Below, piece after piece: positions 1 to 15,000 of a stretch of DNA of 64,000 nucleotides. Source of the DNA: Annona cherimola. Taxonomy: Eukaryota > Streptophyta > Magnoliopsida > Magnoliales > Annonaceae. Numbering within the stretch: position 1 is the stretch's first letter; the number at the start of each line of letters is the position of its first letter. Made by a program: the position numbers and the translations under genes. Where the stretch lies: NCBI GenBank assembly GCA_030490835.1, contig CM059977.1, positions 21,185,335-21,249,334 on the forward strand, given 5' to 3'. The notes beneath the pieces were generated by a model, which did no database searches, was not told the DNA's origin, and saw nothing but the letters and a program-made list of their open reading frames with translations.

Positions 1-3000
1 ACTTGTGTCCGGAACACGGGTACTTAAATGTCTTCTGTGTTTAGGTGTTCATTGATTGGCTATAAAATTAATGAATTGGCAATGCCCTTCTCTCATAAAA
101 ATCTGGATACAACTAGTCATCATCATCATCTCTATGTGGATTTATGGAATGTGAATTACTTTCAGGTTGCAGCTAGTTTCACTTGTCCAAGACGCACTCT
201 CCTTGATGTGAGAATTAAGAGCAGTGAACATTCAACTGCAGCATTAGTTGGTACCTTGCTTCATCAGATTTTTCAGGTATTGCATCAAGGAGTTTCCTTT
301 CATTTTACTTTCAGTAGCCAATGACTCAGTATCCAATCATGTTTGAGTTGCACCACCTTTCATGGGAATGTGATCGCCTGCTCCCGGGAGCAGGCAGCGT
401 TCCCTGCTCCCGGGAGCGTATACCCATTTTTTTTTATTTTTTTTTGAAATTTTCTCCTAAACAGTGTTAATCTATGTGTATTTAACATGTGTATAAGTTT
501 TTACCATTTTTGGAGTATTTTAGATATTTATTTTTGATTTTTGAAAATCAGTGGCATAAAATTACTAAAATGCCACTGATTTTCAAAAATAAAAAATAAA
601 TATCTAAAATACTCCAAAAATGGTAAAAACGTATACACATGTTAAATACATATAGATTAACAGTTTTATGAAAAAATTTCAAAAATAAAAAAATAAAAAA
701 AAGGGTATACGCTCCCGGGAGCAGGGAATGCTGCCTGCTCCCGGGAGCAGGCGATCACGTTCCCCTTTCATGTAGCTTTCAGTGTTCAGCATCTTGTGAC
801 ATTTGTAAGACAATCGGGGAAATTTAATACGAAAGTCTATATTTCATCTATTTGCTGTCCTATTTTGTAGGCAGGGCTACTACAAGAGTTTCCAACCAGT
901 GATTTCTTAGAAAAATATGCAAGAACAGTGGTTCAAAAAAATTATGAGAGCCTGTATGCATGTGGAGGTACACATCTTACTAACATTAGTTTTTGATCTG
1001 TGTTTTTTGTTTTTTTAATAGCTTAACATAAAGTGGTATGCATGATTTATGTGTTGGCTTTTCATTGATAATGTGAGAATCCCTCCCTCCCTTCAAAACT
1101 GAACCATTTACCTCTAAACTAGAGTCTAAAACCTGGCAAGGTTAACATGTATAGTTGCTTTTGATTCACACATTTCTGAGTTGTGAGTTCTAATTTTTTT
1201 ATTTATTTGTTTTTGTTTTTTTTTTAAATTTCAGTGAATGAATGTGATATATATGCAAAAATCTTTGAAGCAATTCCTACAATGTTGAACCGACTTATTT
1301 GTTTTCGGCATCCACTGGTAAAATTTTTTATCTTTTGTTTCTTTATGCCTTCCTTTCTTTGTACTATTTCTCATTTTTTAGATGCCATGATAGCATAAGT
1401 TGATTGTCATGGTGTTCATCTCTATCTTTTCTTGAAAGCTGCTTTTTGAGAAAAAAATAGAATGCTTACGTGGCAAGCTTATTCTGCCTGCAGGCCGTGC
1501 ACTCTTGGTAAGCATAACACTAGTGTTTTGATAATCAAGCATATTGGTTGGTTCAAAGAGGTCTTACTAGAATTGGTTATTAGCTCATTCATTTCAGTCA
1601 GAAAATTCAGTGAAATGTTAAAAACGTATGTACCAGTTGAGCCATCCAAGTTGATGTGGAATAATAATGCTTTGACACCAATTTGATGTAGAGTGAGATT
1701 GTTCTACTATCAAATGGATGTAGAATGAGATAATGAATAATTTGGAAGAAAAAGGAAACATTTTCTCAAGGGCAAGAAGTGAAGTAGTTAGAGGAGAAGT
1801 AAAATCAAATATAGGGGCGTTAAAGAGCAGAATTGACTAGTAGAAAATGAGGGTGGAAGTTGAGAGGAATTTGAGAAGAAGAGAGGAACCAGGGAAAGGA
1901 AAGAAATGATATGTGGCTTACAGGAAGCAAATCGATTTTTTTTTATTTAAAAGTCCTATTACGTGCTAATCTATTTGAATAGATTAAAAATCCAAAACTG
2001 ATAGACATCCCTAAGAAATTATGAAATCATCCCTATAAGACTAAAATTATGACTAAATGTTAAAATTAAATGTTTCGAAGAAAATATGAAAGACATCAAC
2101 TTTAATATTTATGGTTGTTTTGATTCCATGGAACTAATATAGATATCCATACAGAAATTATAAAATCATCCCTATAAAACTAAAATCATGACTAAACCTT
2201 AAAATTAAATGTTTCTCATAAAATATGAAAGGCATATAAACTTTTATGGTTGTTTTGATTCTATTGAACTAATACCCGTAGATTGGGTCCACCTTGCTGA
2301 TAATATGAAATCCATTCCATCCATTATATATAGGTTCATTTGTTGATTGAGAAACCAGGTTTCCTCTAAATCAAAGATGTGCATGGGCCCCATTTAGTAG
2401 GGCTTTGTTTGTACGAAACCCCTCTTCTATGTAACCGTTGTAATTTTTAATATTTTTATGCTTGATAGAAAATTTACTCTATCTATCATGAAAATCCTTT
2501 GATTTGTCTAGTATCATATGCATGGGCTTAATGTAATAAAATAGTTTAATGCTAAATATTAATTTTAAAATTATATTTCAATGCTCATAAAAAGTTGTAT
2601 TTCAACATCTAAGCTATCTAAAATATCATTAATATGTGTATAAATGATTCTATAAAATATTATTACATTCTAATATATTTATGAATAGATTTAAGCATTT
2701 TCATAATTTACATATGAATATATATTTTTTAATAAATATGGCATATGCATATATTTGATTTGGATGAAACTTGGTCTCTTGTCTAAATAAATGATGTTAA
2801 ACGCAATGAATGGAATAGATTTCCTATTAATTGTCAAAATATTAAAAAATGGAAGTAGTTGCATGGAGCCGTTTTTATATAATCAGGTTACATAGTAGTA
2901 GGGCCACATTTAATAGAAGTGTAAAATCAATTTAACAAAAAATTGAAATTTATATATTAGTTCTAAAGGTATTTTTCAGCATTTAAACCGTCTAGAACAT

Positions 3001-6000
3001 TTTTCTTATATGGACGAATGAATATAAATTATTATAACATTCTAATATATCTACAAGTGGATCTAACTCTTTTTGGTAACTTATACATAATTATATATAT
3101 ATATATATTTAAGTAGGTATGACTCGCCAAAGATTCTGATTTAAATCATTTTTAGTTACATGATAAAAAAAATAATATTAAGCAATGCAAACACTTGAAT
3201 ATTTTTGATTAAGAAACCAAGTTCCATCTAAATCAAAGATGGGAATAGGCCCCGTTTAATAAAAGTTAAAATCAATTCAGTAAAAAGTTTTTAATTTATA
3301 TGTTTATTTTAAAGCTATTATTTCAACATCTAAACCATCTAAAAATTTTTCTTAAATAGATGAACTATTTTTTAAATTATTATAACATTCTAATGTACTT
3401 ATGCATGTATTTCATTGTTTTCCATAACTTATGTATAATTATATATGGGTAGGCAATCCAATGTGAACTTTTGCATGACCCATTTTTTTTAATTTTTTTT
3501 TTTTTTGGATTTTTTGCTACTAATATGTGGGCCCAAGCATATGTTTACTACATATAAAATTTTACACTTTTTATATTTTTCTAGAATATTACAAATAAAA
3601 GATTTCAACAAGGGCACTTGAATTGTTGAAAGATTTAAAAATTTTCAATATTAAAAAAAAATATTGGAAAGTAACAAATTATAAAATTTATATGTAGAAA
3701 ATACATGCCTGGGCCCGCGCATTAGTAGCAAAAGATCTAAAAAATATGGGTCATGCAAACATTTGCATTGGATCAATGCCATTATATATGAGTCCCGATT
3801 CTATGTGACTAGGTTCCATGGAAGCATTTCATGTAATCCCATCCATCTTTCCTTGATGATTAATGGAAAATCTACTCCATGTATTGTATTTAACATCATT
3901 TTCCTACCTATGATACTAAGTTTCATTTAAAGCCAAGATGTGCATAGGTTGCATTTACTTGAAAACATATTTATATTCATGTGTGAATTGTGAAAAAAAA
4001 TATTTAGATCTATTCACATATATATTAGAATGTAACAATGCTTTATAGAATTATTTATCCACATAGGAATGATACTTTAGATGATTTAGATGTTAAAAAC
4101 ATAATGTTAAAATTGATATTTAGTATTCGACAATTTTATTATGTTGATTTTTTATATTTTTGGATGAGACTCATACATAATGATACTAGATAAATGATGG
4201 GTTGTTCGTGAAAATATAAATATGATGCTAAATACAACAGATGAAGTCAATTTTTCCTCAATCATCAAGGTATGAACAGTTGATGGGGCCACACAGAAGA
4301 GAGATTTCATAGAAGTGGAATTTGTTATAAATATTTTAAGCAAGTATGACTTACCCAAGATTCCAATTGAAATGATTTTTGGTCACATGATAAACAAATA
4401 ATATCAAACAATGTGAACAGTTGAATCTTGATTGTATCATCAAGGTAGGGCCCATCCAAGATGTTCCCACGAAATTAGGTTTCACTGAACCAGGACCTGT
4501 GTGTAAATAAATATTACTGGGATGAAGTTATTCTTGTTGCATTCTCATCATCTGTGAACACTGTTGTTGATTGCCTTTGGGTTATTCCGTTTCAGAATTA
4601 TTTCCTGTCTTGAGAGAATGATTTCATTGAGTTGTTGACAGGGGCAGAGAACTAATAGTGTTGATTTTGGATCATCTGGTGGAAAGAGAGAGGTCAGGAT
4701 TACTGAGGTAAGCTTCCATTTGTTTGTAATGGATTCTGTTTAGTACTTTTACCAAGATCTTTCTAAAATCTTTTACACCAATGGGCATCCAAAACAATCA
4801 TGCTTGTGGTGTGAAAGCAAGGATTTATATAAAAGCATATAGGAGAGGCAGTAACTGTGAATTGTCACCAGGGGTGGAGCCACATGGAGCTTTGGGGTGA
4901 ATTTTTGAAAATTAAGATTAAAAAGCATTTTAAAAACGATTCATTTTTATATGGCTGCCCCACCTCAGATAATATTATCATGCCAATTTGCCCCCTCAAA
5001 TAATATTATGCTCTCCTTGTGAATTTTTTGCACCCCCTCCTGGCTCTGCCATTGATTGTCACCTTCCTTTGCTGATAGATATCTTCAAGTACATATTATT
5101 GACTCAGCTAATTTGTACTTGCTGGAGTACACCCTCCTCTTGTGTTCAAGTGAGGATAAACAGTTATTAGGCTTCATTCTTTTCTTTTTCTGTCTTGCTT
5201 GGACAGCTTTTAACTTTTCAAACTCAGTTTCTTATCGAGCACTATGAATGTACAAGAAATCGTCTCTTTGAATAAAAAGCTTGCTTTTCCCAACTAGGAC
5301 AAGGGCTATGTATGGGTTCATTTCAAGAGACCAAGGCACATCTATTGACATGCCAACCTGTTCCTTGCAAGAGACGAAGCTGTATTTTGGGCAATTTTGC
5401 TTTATTGAACCATATCCTGATTCTATGAAGAAATGTCCAAAAGACTTTTTCTCATGTCCTCTCATTGAGGGGTACAAGCAGCTGTTGCATCAATAAAACC
5501 TGTAATGAGAGGAGACCTCCACTATGGAGCTTTTCATTGAGATATTCTTTCATAGCAGACTTTGGCGGGATAGCTTGCTGGTCAAGATATTGCACGTAGG
5601 AGGACATTTTGTTGGTTACTTTAATCTTATGAAGAATTGTGGTAATTACCCATGTAAGGAGAAACTTCTTTGTTTTTGTGTTATGGATGTTAGAGTTTGA
5701 ATTTTCTGACACCATTCTTACTTTAAAAATAAGCATTTCCTTACCAGGGATAGTTCTGACTGTAGGTTATAGATATTGAGGAAACGGCATGGTCGCCAAG
5801 ATATGGGCTGAAAGGAATGATTGATGCTTCATTACGGGTAAAGATAGATTCTGGCATTAATGGGATTTGCGAGAAAATAATTCCAATGGAATTTAAGACT
5901 GGAAAAGGAACAAGCGGTCAGGTAAGTTTTTGTGCTCAGTGCTTTTTCACAAGTAGGCATTACAAGTGGACATGCTTTGGATTGCATTGTCATTTCTTTC

Positions 6001-9000
6001 CTTATTTACTATTTTTTGGGCTTACTTGAAGTTCCTTTCTTAAATTCTGAAATACCTGTTCGTCCCACTTGCACATATGAAAATACAAATATGTGATGCA
6101 TATTCTTGTTCTGAATTTCCTAATACAGTTATTTTGCCAATACCTTCCAAGGTGCTTTAATGACTATGCCATCTAATATGAGCAGAATCCTCTTTTACAT
6201 TTGTGGTACTTTTGTGAGCTTTTATTTTTTTATTCTTCACCCACACATTTGGAGTCCAACTCTAGCTAGTTGAAAGTCAGCTCCATTTAATCATCTAGAC
6301 TGCAACCAAGGCTTTTCCATGCAGGGCCCTCTTTATTCTTGCTTTTCCAGGACCACTCTTTTCCACTTTAGCAACCCCGTTGGAGACTGTAGTGGTAGTA
6401 GATTTTAGTGGTAGTCTAGTTCTAGAGGACATGAAAAATGTGATGGGCAAGTGCTGGGAGGTCAAAGTCTGAAATACATCTACAGTTACCTTAACTTGAC
6501 TTGCAGATATTTTTTCGTTGCATTTATACTTCAGTGACATGGCATGTTCACTTATCTATTGCCTTTTGGTTCTGCAGTCTACTATGGAACACTCTGCCCA
6601 GGTTATCTTATACACTCTTCTAATGTCCGACAGGTCTGTCTGATCTGGCCAATTCTTTTACCAACAAACTGTGGTGTTTTCCTATTTCATGGATTTGAGT
6701 GCACATGCTTAGTTTTTTTAGTAGACATTTGATTCTGAGATGCTTCTGCTGTTCATGCCTTATTTTGTTGTTGCATCCTTAATTTTCTCAGGTATTTGAA
6801 GGATATCAACTCTGGTCTTCTTTATTATCTCCATACAGACCAGACATGGGTAAGATTGAAAATGTGTTTATTCTAATTTAGCTTCTTCAAAATACGTGAA
6901 CCTATGGAGTGTTATTTTTGCAGGGGATTGAAGTTCGAAGATCTGATGCTGTTGCCCTCATTATGTGCCGTAATGAACTTGCAACGAATATTCTAAAGGC
7001 ATCAAGGACACAGATTCTACCTCCAATGTTACGTGTATGAAAACTGTGATGTGCATATTATTTTTCTTTGTTCTAATTAAGGAATGGTCGTGTAATGTCT
7101 GTGTAATGTCTTCTGTTGTAGAGTCCAACCACATGCAAAAGCTGTCGTCACCTTAACATATGCACCATCTATCATAAGGTAAGAAGTCGGCCCCTTCTAA
7201 TCTCAAAGTTTCTGTATGCCACTCTTTTCATGGCTAATCAATAAGGGAAGCTGTCATAACTCATAAGTACTCAGGTTGTTTTTATTTAGTGCATCAGAAT
7301 GCCTTACTAGCCGGAGGTGTCATATTTTGTTGTTAGAACTTTCGATTGAACTTGTTGCTGCTATGTTGCATTGTCAAAAATTTTGGCATGTAGTAGTATG
7401 TACTGGCAATATGCTAACAAGGAACTCCAAGTTTTTTAGAAGCAAAGCAAAATTAACTAAGAGGAAAAAAAGGGTTATGGGGAAGGGAGAAAAATACTGC
7501 CCTGCCTTTCAAACCACTTTGATTCTGCAATCCCTTTGTTTGCCAAATGGTTTACATAGTTCCATTCAAGTTTCTGGTCCAGGCATTTTGGTTTAAGAAA
7601 ATTGGCCTCATCGCAAGGGACATGAGACATCCAAAGATGCTTCTTTGATGCACCATTCTTCCACTACTCAAGCCTGGATAAAATCTACAAGATATGTACC
7701 GGGTTGTTCCATGGCCAACCATAGGACTGGGTACAAAGTACAACCTGCTATTTTTACCATTCACATGGTGGCTTTATAGCTCCACATCATGTTTGAATGT
7801 TTTGAAGAGTTTTTTAATTGTTTACAATCATTAGACCTTTTTATTTCAGAACTAAACTTTTTACCAGTCATGGTTCTTTGAAGTTTGTCCTTTGAGGTAC
7901 TGGACCGCCGCTTCCACTTGTAAGGACTTTATGGGCCAAGAACTGATGTCTCTAGTATTGTTCACTTGTATTATCTGTATTTCAAATTTTCAAGCTAATG
8001 CTGAAGAAAAGCTTCCGTCCCATGGATTTGGAAGGAAATTGATTCTTGTTAATTACTCAAGAACATTGCCACCCCTGAGATAGTGTCCCCAGATTCATTA
8101 GGGAAATGTTCTTATAAAAATTAGAACCAATTGACCAATGAAAAACTCGATAGTTTTTATTACGTGCTGATGGTTCAGACTTCAGATCATATTGATCATT
8201 TTGTTCTAAAATTTTCTAGGCATTCGGTTGCTTAGATGAAAAAAAAGCTGGCGCTAATGCAATAGCAACACTCCTGCCATTTCTGTGTCTATATTTTCTA
8301 GCCTGACCATTCTTTGTTCTTATAATTTTTTGCCGTTCAGTAGGTCAGTTAGTGCAGAAATTTAGATTGCTAAAGTCTTTTAATTGATGTTCTGACATAT
8401 TTTTCTTTTAAATATCCAAGGTGCACGGAGGCAACATTGAGAGTAGTGGTCTTGGTGCTATTTTTGATTCGAATGTTGAACACTTGACTGATGCTCACTG
8501 TGATTTCTTTCGGCATTGGGACCGGTTAATTGATTTAGAAGCTAAGGAGACACAAGTAATGATCTTAAAACACACAAAGAGAAGATCTTTAATGCTGAAT
8601 GCTCAGATATGTTAACATCCCTTTTTTAATTTCAGGTCGCAAGGAAAGAAATTTGGCATTCATCTGGTTCAAGGAAAGAGCACAACACCAACAGCCTCTT
8701 TTCCATTGTTCTTGACGTCTCAAACGAATTCTCACCTAAACCATCCTCAGAAGATGGACGTTATTTCTATAGTTTCATGCAGAAAGAGCTACCTTTTAGC
8801 AACAAAGTCAAGCAGATGGGAGACAAACATGGTGCTGGCCAACCTGGGTTTAGTGACTTGGATTGCACCCTGAAGTGTGGAGATCGTGTGGTATGAGTTT
8901 TGCTATAACTTGCCTTTGCCTTTTCTTTAGTTACTTTGTGCATTTTTGAACTAATACACAATGCTTTAGTTGATGAAAAATGACATATGAACTATTACAT

Positions 9001-12000
9001 TCTTTAATTGATGAAAAATGAGATATGAACTCTTTCATGTGCTTTAGATGATACAAAATGACATGCAATGTAATTTTATGATGAAATGTTTGCGTGCATT
9101 CTTATTGCCATCTATTCTGAATGTGCAACTGACTCATAAATGGGTGATGACATCTTAATGCTGGATTCTTTGCCCAGACTCCCATAGCTCATTAGAAAAC
9201 TTACAATGCTTTCTTCTTTCATGTGATTCCTACGTTAAGCATATCTTTGTATTATCGATGAAGAATAACAACTTGCCACCCTAATTATTTTGACCATTTA
9301 ATTTTGGCCTCCATGTGTTGCTCAATTTACCAAGTCATTGTTGGATGCCAGCACTTCATTTGTTTTTGTTAATCTGTAATCGCTAATCAGCCTGGAAGAA
9401 AATTTGAAACCTGGTTATCTAATGTGCTTGTACAAAACTAGGATGAGTTGTAGTACCTTAAGGTCAAATTGTATGACTTGTAAGTGGGCTTTCGTATAAC
9501 AAAAAGCTCCATTATGTCAATATCTTATCCTAATTCCTTAGTGAGAGGGTGTAGTTTCCTGGTTTCTTTAGTTTTCAGCATCAATGCTAATGTATTCCAC
9601 TATTTGTGCACTTTTATAATTGTTGGATCCCTTCAGCTTTGGTAATGTTCTGCTGCAATCTTGCCATCTTCCATTTTCTCAATAAAGATTTTAGGGTTAA
9701 AAGATCTCTGGATACATCAATATTGTCCAAGTCCTATAAAGTGCTGTGCCTTGCAAAGCTTGAGAATATTTTGTCTTTCCGTGAGGATGGGCCTTTGTGC
9801 AATGAATAGAGTTGTTTCCTTTGTGACTGGAGGTTATGAGTTCGAGTCATGGGAAATAGCCTCTTTGTAAAACAAGGGAAAGGGTGCATACATGGACACC
9901 CGTCCCTGAACTCTGCAATGTGCAGGAGCTCTATGCACCACTTTGGTCCCTCTTTTTTTATTTGGTCTTTCAGTTAACCACGTTATTGTGAAGAGAGTTA
10001 GTAGATTTGCCAGGGAATATTGCATGACTATTCGCACAGAGTGTTAGGCTCCTGAATCAACATGGATTCTGAACTAGTCCATCTGGTTTCTATATTGTGA
10101 ATCTGCATTGAGGACTGACCAGGATGTCTGTATCACTGAATATTTAAACCATGATAGCTAGAAAATTCATCTTAAATTGAGGAAAGAAAAATCCTTGTTT
10201 GAAGCTTGTTGATGGTTGTATTTCCCTTTGCCTGTCTGTCACCAGAAAATTATGACTCTCTGGTTGATTTCATAATAGTCTCATTGGCTTGTATTCTGTT
10301 CCTTCCTCTTGGATTTTGGGTTCTACTAACTCACGATTTAGGAGCTGAAGTAATGCAAATGGATAGTAAAGTGTCTTCCCAGTTGCTGAGAACAATTTCT
10401 CAGGCCATCAGCTGCTTCCTTGGAAACCTAGCGTTTAGCAGAATGACTTGGTATGCAAAACGCTTGGAATGTTAGAAATTTAGAATGTCTCATACTCAAT
10501 GGATGATCTTTTCTTTTTGGTTTTTAAATTTTGTTTTTAATATAGGTGCCCAAATTATCTTCATTTTATAGTTTGGTGACAGGAATCAGATTTTCTTCTT
10601 ACCTTCAGCTTCGGCATGGTTTTTATTTCTGTCCATCCTTATGTTACCAAATACCAATGACTGTGTAATAAGCTTTATTTCCTCTGGATATTCTCCCCTT
10701 CTTGCATCTAGATACTTAGCACAGAGTCTGGGCGTGTGGCAGTTGCAAATGGCATCATATCTGACATTGATCGCTTTCATGTTTCAGTAAGTATGTCTGA
10801 TTCCATAGGGCAACTGAAACTGGCATATTGGTTCTTTCTACTGCACCAGTGACTTGAATGTTTTAATATATAGGTCTCTTTGTCTCGAAGGCTAAGGCTT
10901 CCAGGGAGCAGTCCCTCTTCAGAGATAGCAGATCTGATGCAGGAAGTTTGGCGTATGGACAAGGATGAAGTTGCTTCCTCCTCTACAATCATGAGGTATT
11001 TTTGCATGATCACAATGACATAGAGAAAAATAAAAAAGAATGACTATTATCCATACATCAAGATTATAGAATCATCTGACAAATATCCTACCTTTGTAAC
11101 TTCGTTCAAGTGAAGACTCAACCTCATTCAATTGTTTGCACAAAATCCGCGAAGTTCTCATCTCAGGAAGGTTATTGTTGATCTTGAGGTAATCCCTAGG
11201 TTCACACGTGGTCTTGTTTTTCTTTGTTTCCTTTATTTGGCACATATTTCTAATTCTTCTCGTTTCTACTCTTCTTCTACTGGAAATCGATTCGGTCTAG
11301 GTACCTAGGTTTGATAGCAGAGGCATATTTAGTCAGGACCCTGCAATATCATATGTTCGGTCAGAGAAGAACATGAATGATGATCAAAGACGAGCTGTTC
11401 ATAAGGTCAATGATGTTTTTGTTCTTGAAATACAGTCTCTCGTGTTTCATTTTGGTTTAATTTTTCATTCCCTTTTCACAATTGGATCTAACATTTCATG
11501 GGCTATATGTTGAGATGGTTTTTGCAATGAGAGTGTTTGTTGTAAGATGCTCATCCCATGATTTTTTGTATTTTTCAGATCCTTACAGCAAAGGATTATG
11601 CTCTCATTCTAGGAATGCCTGGAACAGGCAAGACATCCACTATGGTTCATGCTGTGAAAGCCTTACTGATTAGGGGAGCTTCCATTTTACTTACATCGTA
11701 TACAAACTCAGCTGTTGATAATCTACTTATCAAATTGAAGGCTCAGGTTCTTCCAATCTCTCTATGTAACTCTATCAGCAAGTCGCAAATGTAATTACAT
11801 GTATGCCATTTACAACATACTCTGGAATGACTTTAACCTCTCTTTCTCTCTATATATATATGTATATATGGAGAAATATTCAAGTGCAGTTAACTGCACC
11901 GTAATTGGCTCAAAATGGGCCTTACATGTATTAAATGTATTGATATTTTATACAATAGTTTATCCATATATAAATTATATAGGAGATATTTTATATATTG

Positions 12001-15000
12001 AAAAAATAACTTTAAAGTTTTATTTATATCAAATTATTTTATTAAATTGAATTTGTACCATTTTCAGATGAGGTCCATACACATATTCAATCTAGATGAA
12101 AATTGATATAGTAATAAAATAAATAATTCTAAATACAATGACTGAAGTAGATTATAATTTTATGATCATATAGGGCTCATTTTGAGGCAACTGTAATATT
12201 TTTAATATATCATATACGGTATCGCTTCTATGAAACCCCTTTTCTATGTATTCCGCTCAATATTTAAAATCTTGATGGTTGATGGAAAGTCTGCTTCATC
12301 TATTGCATTTAGCATCATTTATAGTATCTTGGAATTCACTGTATATGGGTCCCATCTATAAATATGGGATATTAACGTAATAAAATGGTTTAATGCTAAA
12401 ATATCAATTTTAAAATATTTTTTTCAACATTTAAACCATCTAAAATATCATACTATGTAGATAAATAATTTTATAAAGTATTATTACATTTTAATACATA
12501 TATGAATGAATCTAAGTGTTTTTCGCTTGAGTAAATGTGGCCCATGCACATATTTGATTTAGATGAAACATGGTTTCCTAGCTAAACAAGTGGTGTTAAA
12601 CCCCCTTAATTTTTAAGATATTGATGATTGTTTTAAAATTCAATCCATTTATTATATTTAATATCACTTGTTTATCTAGGAGAGTGGGTTTCACCTAAAT
12701 CAAGTATGTGCATGGGGCCACATTTGCTCAAAAATATGTACATTCATGTGTAAGTTATGAAAAATGCTTAGATCCATTCACATGTATTAGAATATAATAA
12801 TACTTTATAGAATCATTTATCCACATGGTAGTGACATTTTAAATGGTTTAGATTTTGAAAAAACTACTTTAAAATTGATTGTTTAGCATTGAATCATTTT
12901 ATTTTGTTGATTTTACACATTCATAGATGAGATCCATATACAGTGAAATTGAAAAAATAAAAGGGTTTCGAAGATATTGTAAATGATGTTGAATACAATA
13001 GATGAAGTGGATTTTCCATTAACCGTCAAGATTTTAAAAATGGAGGGGGTTACATAGAAGCAGGACCATATATATATATATATATATACATATGGGCTCT
13101 GCTTCTGTATACTAGTTTTAGTTGCATGTGTCTCACATGTGACTGTCTGTTGCGTTTTGCACACTTGGTTTGTGTTTGATTGTTTTCTTTCAAGCATAAG
13201 TATGCTTGAAAGAAAATGGCATTTCCCATATTAATACCGTAGTTTTTGACAGCAACAATAGCAATCTTGTTTTCTGAAAATTTCGGACTCAATGGATGCT
13301 GATGTTTGTTTTCATTCATTATGTGCAAATCCTCTCTGTCAACCTTACTTATTGGCTTTTGAACAAAAAGCTTATGCAGGAAAAATGTTTTTTCTGGGAT
13401 TTTCTCTCTCCTTGGAGAAAATAGCACATGTATATGTTACTAAAATTTCTTTCACATAGCATTATAAAAGGGTTTCAATGGAAATGAAGTTTCAAAGAAA
13501 TGAACCATTGATCTTTCTCTATCTGTCTTTTACTTTACTTTTGTGGGTATAAGATTATATGGTGAATGTTACTAATGACACATCTAATAGTAGTCTTTGC
13601 TCATCTTGTGCAAGTATGTCTTTCAAGTTAGGTTTTCTTTGTTTTTCCTTATTTTCTTCTTCTAAATTTTTATTCACCACCCCACCCACCCCCCAACTCC
13701 CTCTAGAGTACATGATTGTAAAAGCAAGTATGGACCATAACTCAATTTTAGGACTCCTTGTGCTTTATGACTACTTGCAAGCATTAACTCTGCATGACTC
13801 AAAAGGAATCTTGTATGTTGTGGCTTTTATTCCGTTCTCTAATTTTATGATGCATCTCAAGAATGTTTATAATTTTTAGTATTTTATGTATGTTTATACA
13901 TATATATAAAATGAACGTAGCGAAAATGAGAATGTCAAGGTGGATAAACAGTAAAACAAGAAAAGATAAAATTAGGAATGAAAGAATTCAAGAAAATCTA
14001 AACGTGAGACCAATAGGTAATAAAATGAGGGAAAATAAATTAAGATGACTTGGTCATATTAAATGGAGGTCTGAAATGACACCAGTTAGGAGGGCAGAGT
14101 TTATCCAAATAGAAAGTGGTAGGAGAATGAGAGAAAAATCCAAAAAAATATAGATGAAGTAATTAAATAAGATTTGAAAATATTATAAATTATTGAAAAT
14201 TTAGTCTCAAATAGCCAAGAACGGCATAACAGAATCCATGCAACTGATCCCACCTAGGTTGGAAATGACTTATGATGATGATGATACCAAGAATGTTTAT
14301 AACTATTTTGATATTTCTTTTTGTCAAAAGAAAAGCATCAAAATATCCTTCTGAGGATGAAGGAAACATGAATTCAAATATCTTTTTTGTATTGATTGAT
14401 AATTTGCTCTTAGAATGCTAATGTCATGGGCAAGAAGATGAAAAATTAAGTTCTTGGCATGTGGTTTTAGATATATTTTTTCCCTAGTCATGTATCCTAA
14501 TCTTTGATTTTTATGCAATTTTTTTTTTTTTCTATCTGTTGTTTTGTCTAAGTTCTCCTGTGATTGACTTATACACCATTTAGGGCATTGACTTTGTACG
14601 CCTCGGGAGAGATGAAGCTGTGCATGATGAAGTGCGTGAGAATTGCTTTTCAGGTTAGCTTGGCAATCATTATATCTCATGCCATGTCCCATTTTACTTT
14701 CTTCATATCTAAATCCTTTCTTATAGCAGCATCAAACGTACACAGTGTGGAGGAAATCAAACAGAGAATCAACCAAGTCAGCATTGTTGGTGTTACCTGT
14801 TTGGGAATAACTCACCCTTTGCTTGCACACAAGAAGTTCGATATCTGTATAATGGATGAAGCTGGACAAATAACCTTGCCTGTAAGTATCTGCTTTCCCT
14901 GGTGGTTTTTGCCCGCTCCCTAAGATCTTTGTTAATATTTCCTTTGTACTTTAGAGATTCTATGTGGTTTCTGTGCTAACTAAGAACTACGCAACTAGCA

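Larger units (their letters stand above)
1318..4641 (+). other. Long DNA2 intron filled with AT-rich repeats
   Basis: This 3.3-kb intron separates the exon ending at 1317 from the one starting at 4642. Its first 600 bases show nothing recognisable. From about 1980 it is AT-rich repeat sequence. A stretch at 2017-2075 reappears at 2155-2215 with small changes (both read as 'aaatcatccctata' followed by a similar tail). The rest is occupied by inverted-repeat elements listed separately. No coding signal was seen on either strand. Confidence 0.6.

Noticed and set aside
2410..13072. Repeated AT-rich blocks as a possible CRISPR-like or satellite array
   Set aside because: Spacing is irregular, copies face both ways and each has its own inverted ends. 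They are dispersed MITE-type elements in a plant genome.
13050..13427. 125-codon - strand open frame in a DNA2 intron
   Set aside because: It has no recognisable domain and spans a TA repeat and the end of a family B element. There is no sign of a separate gene.
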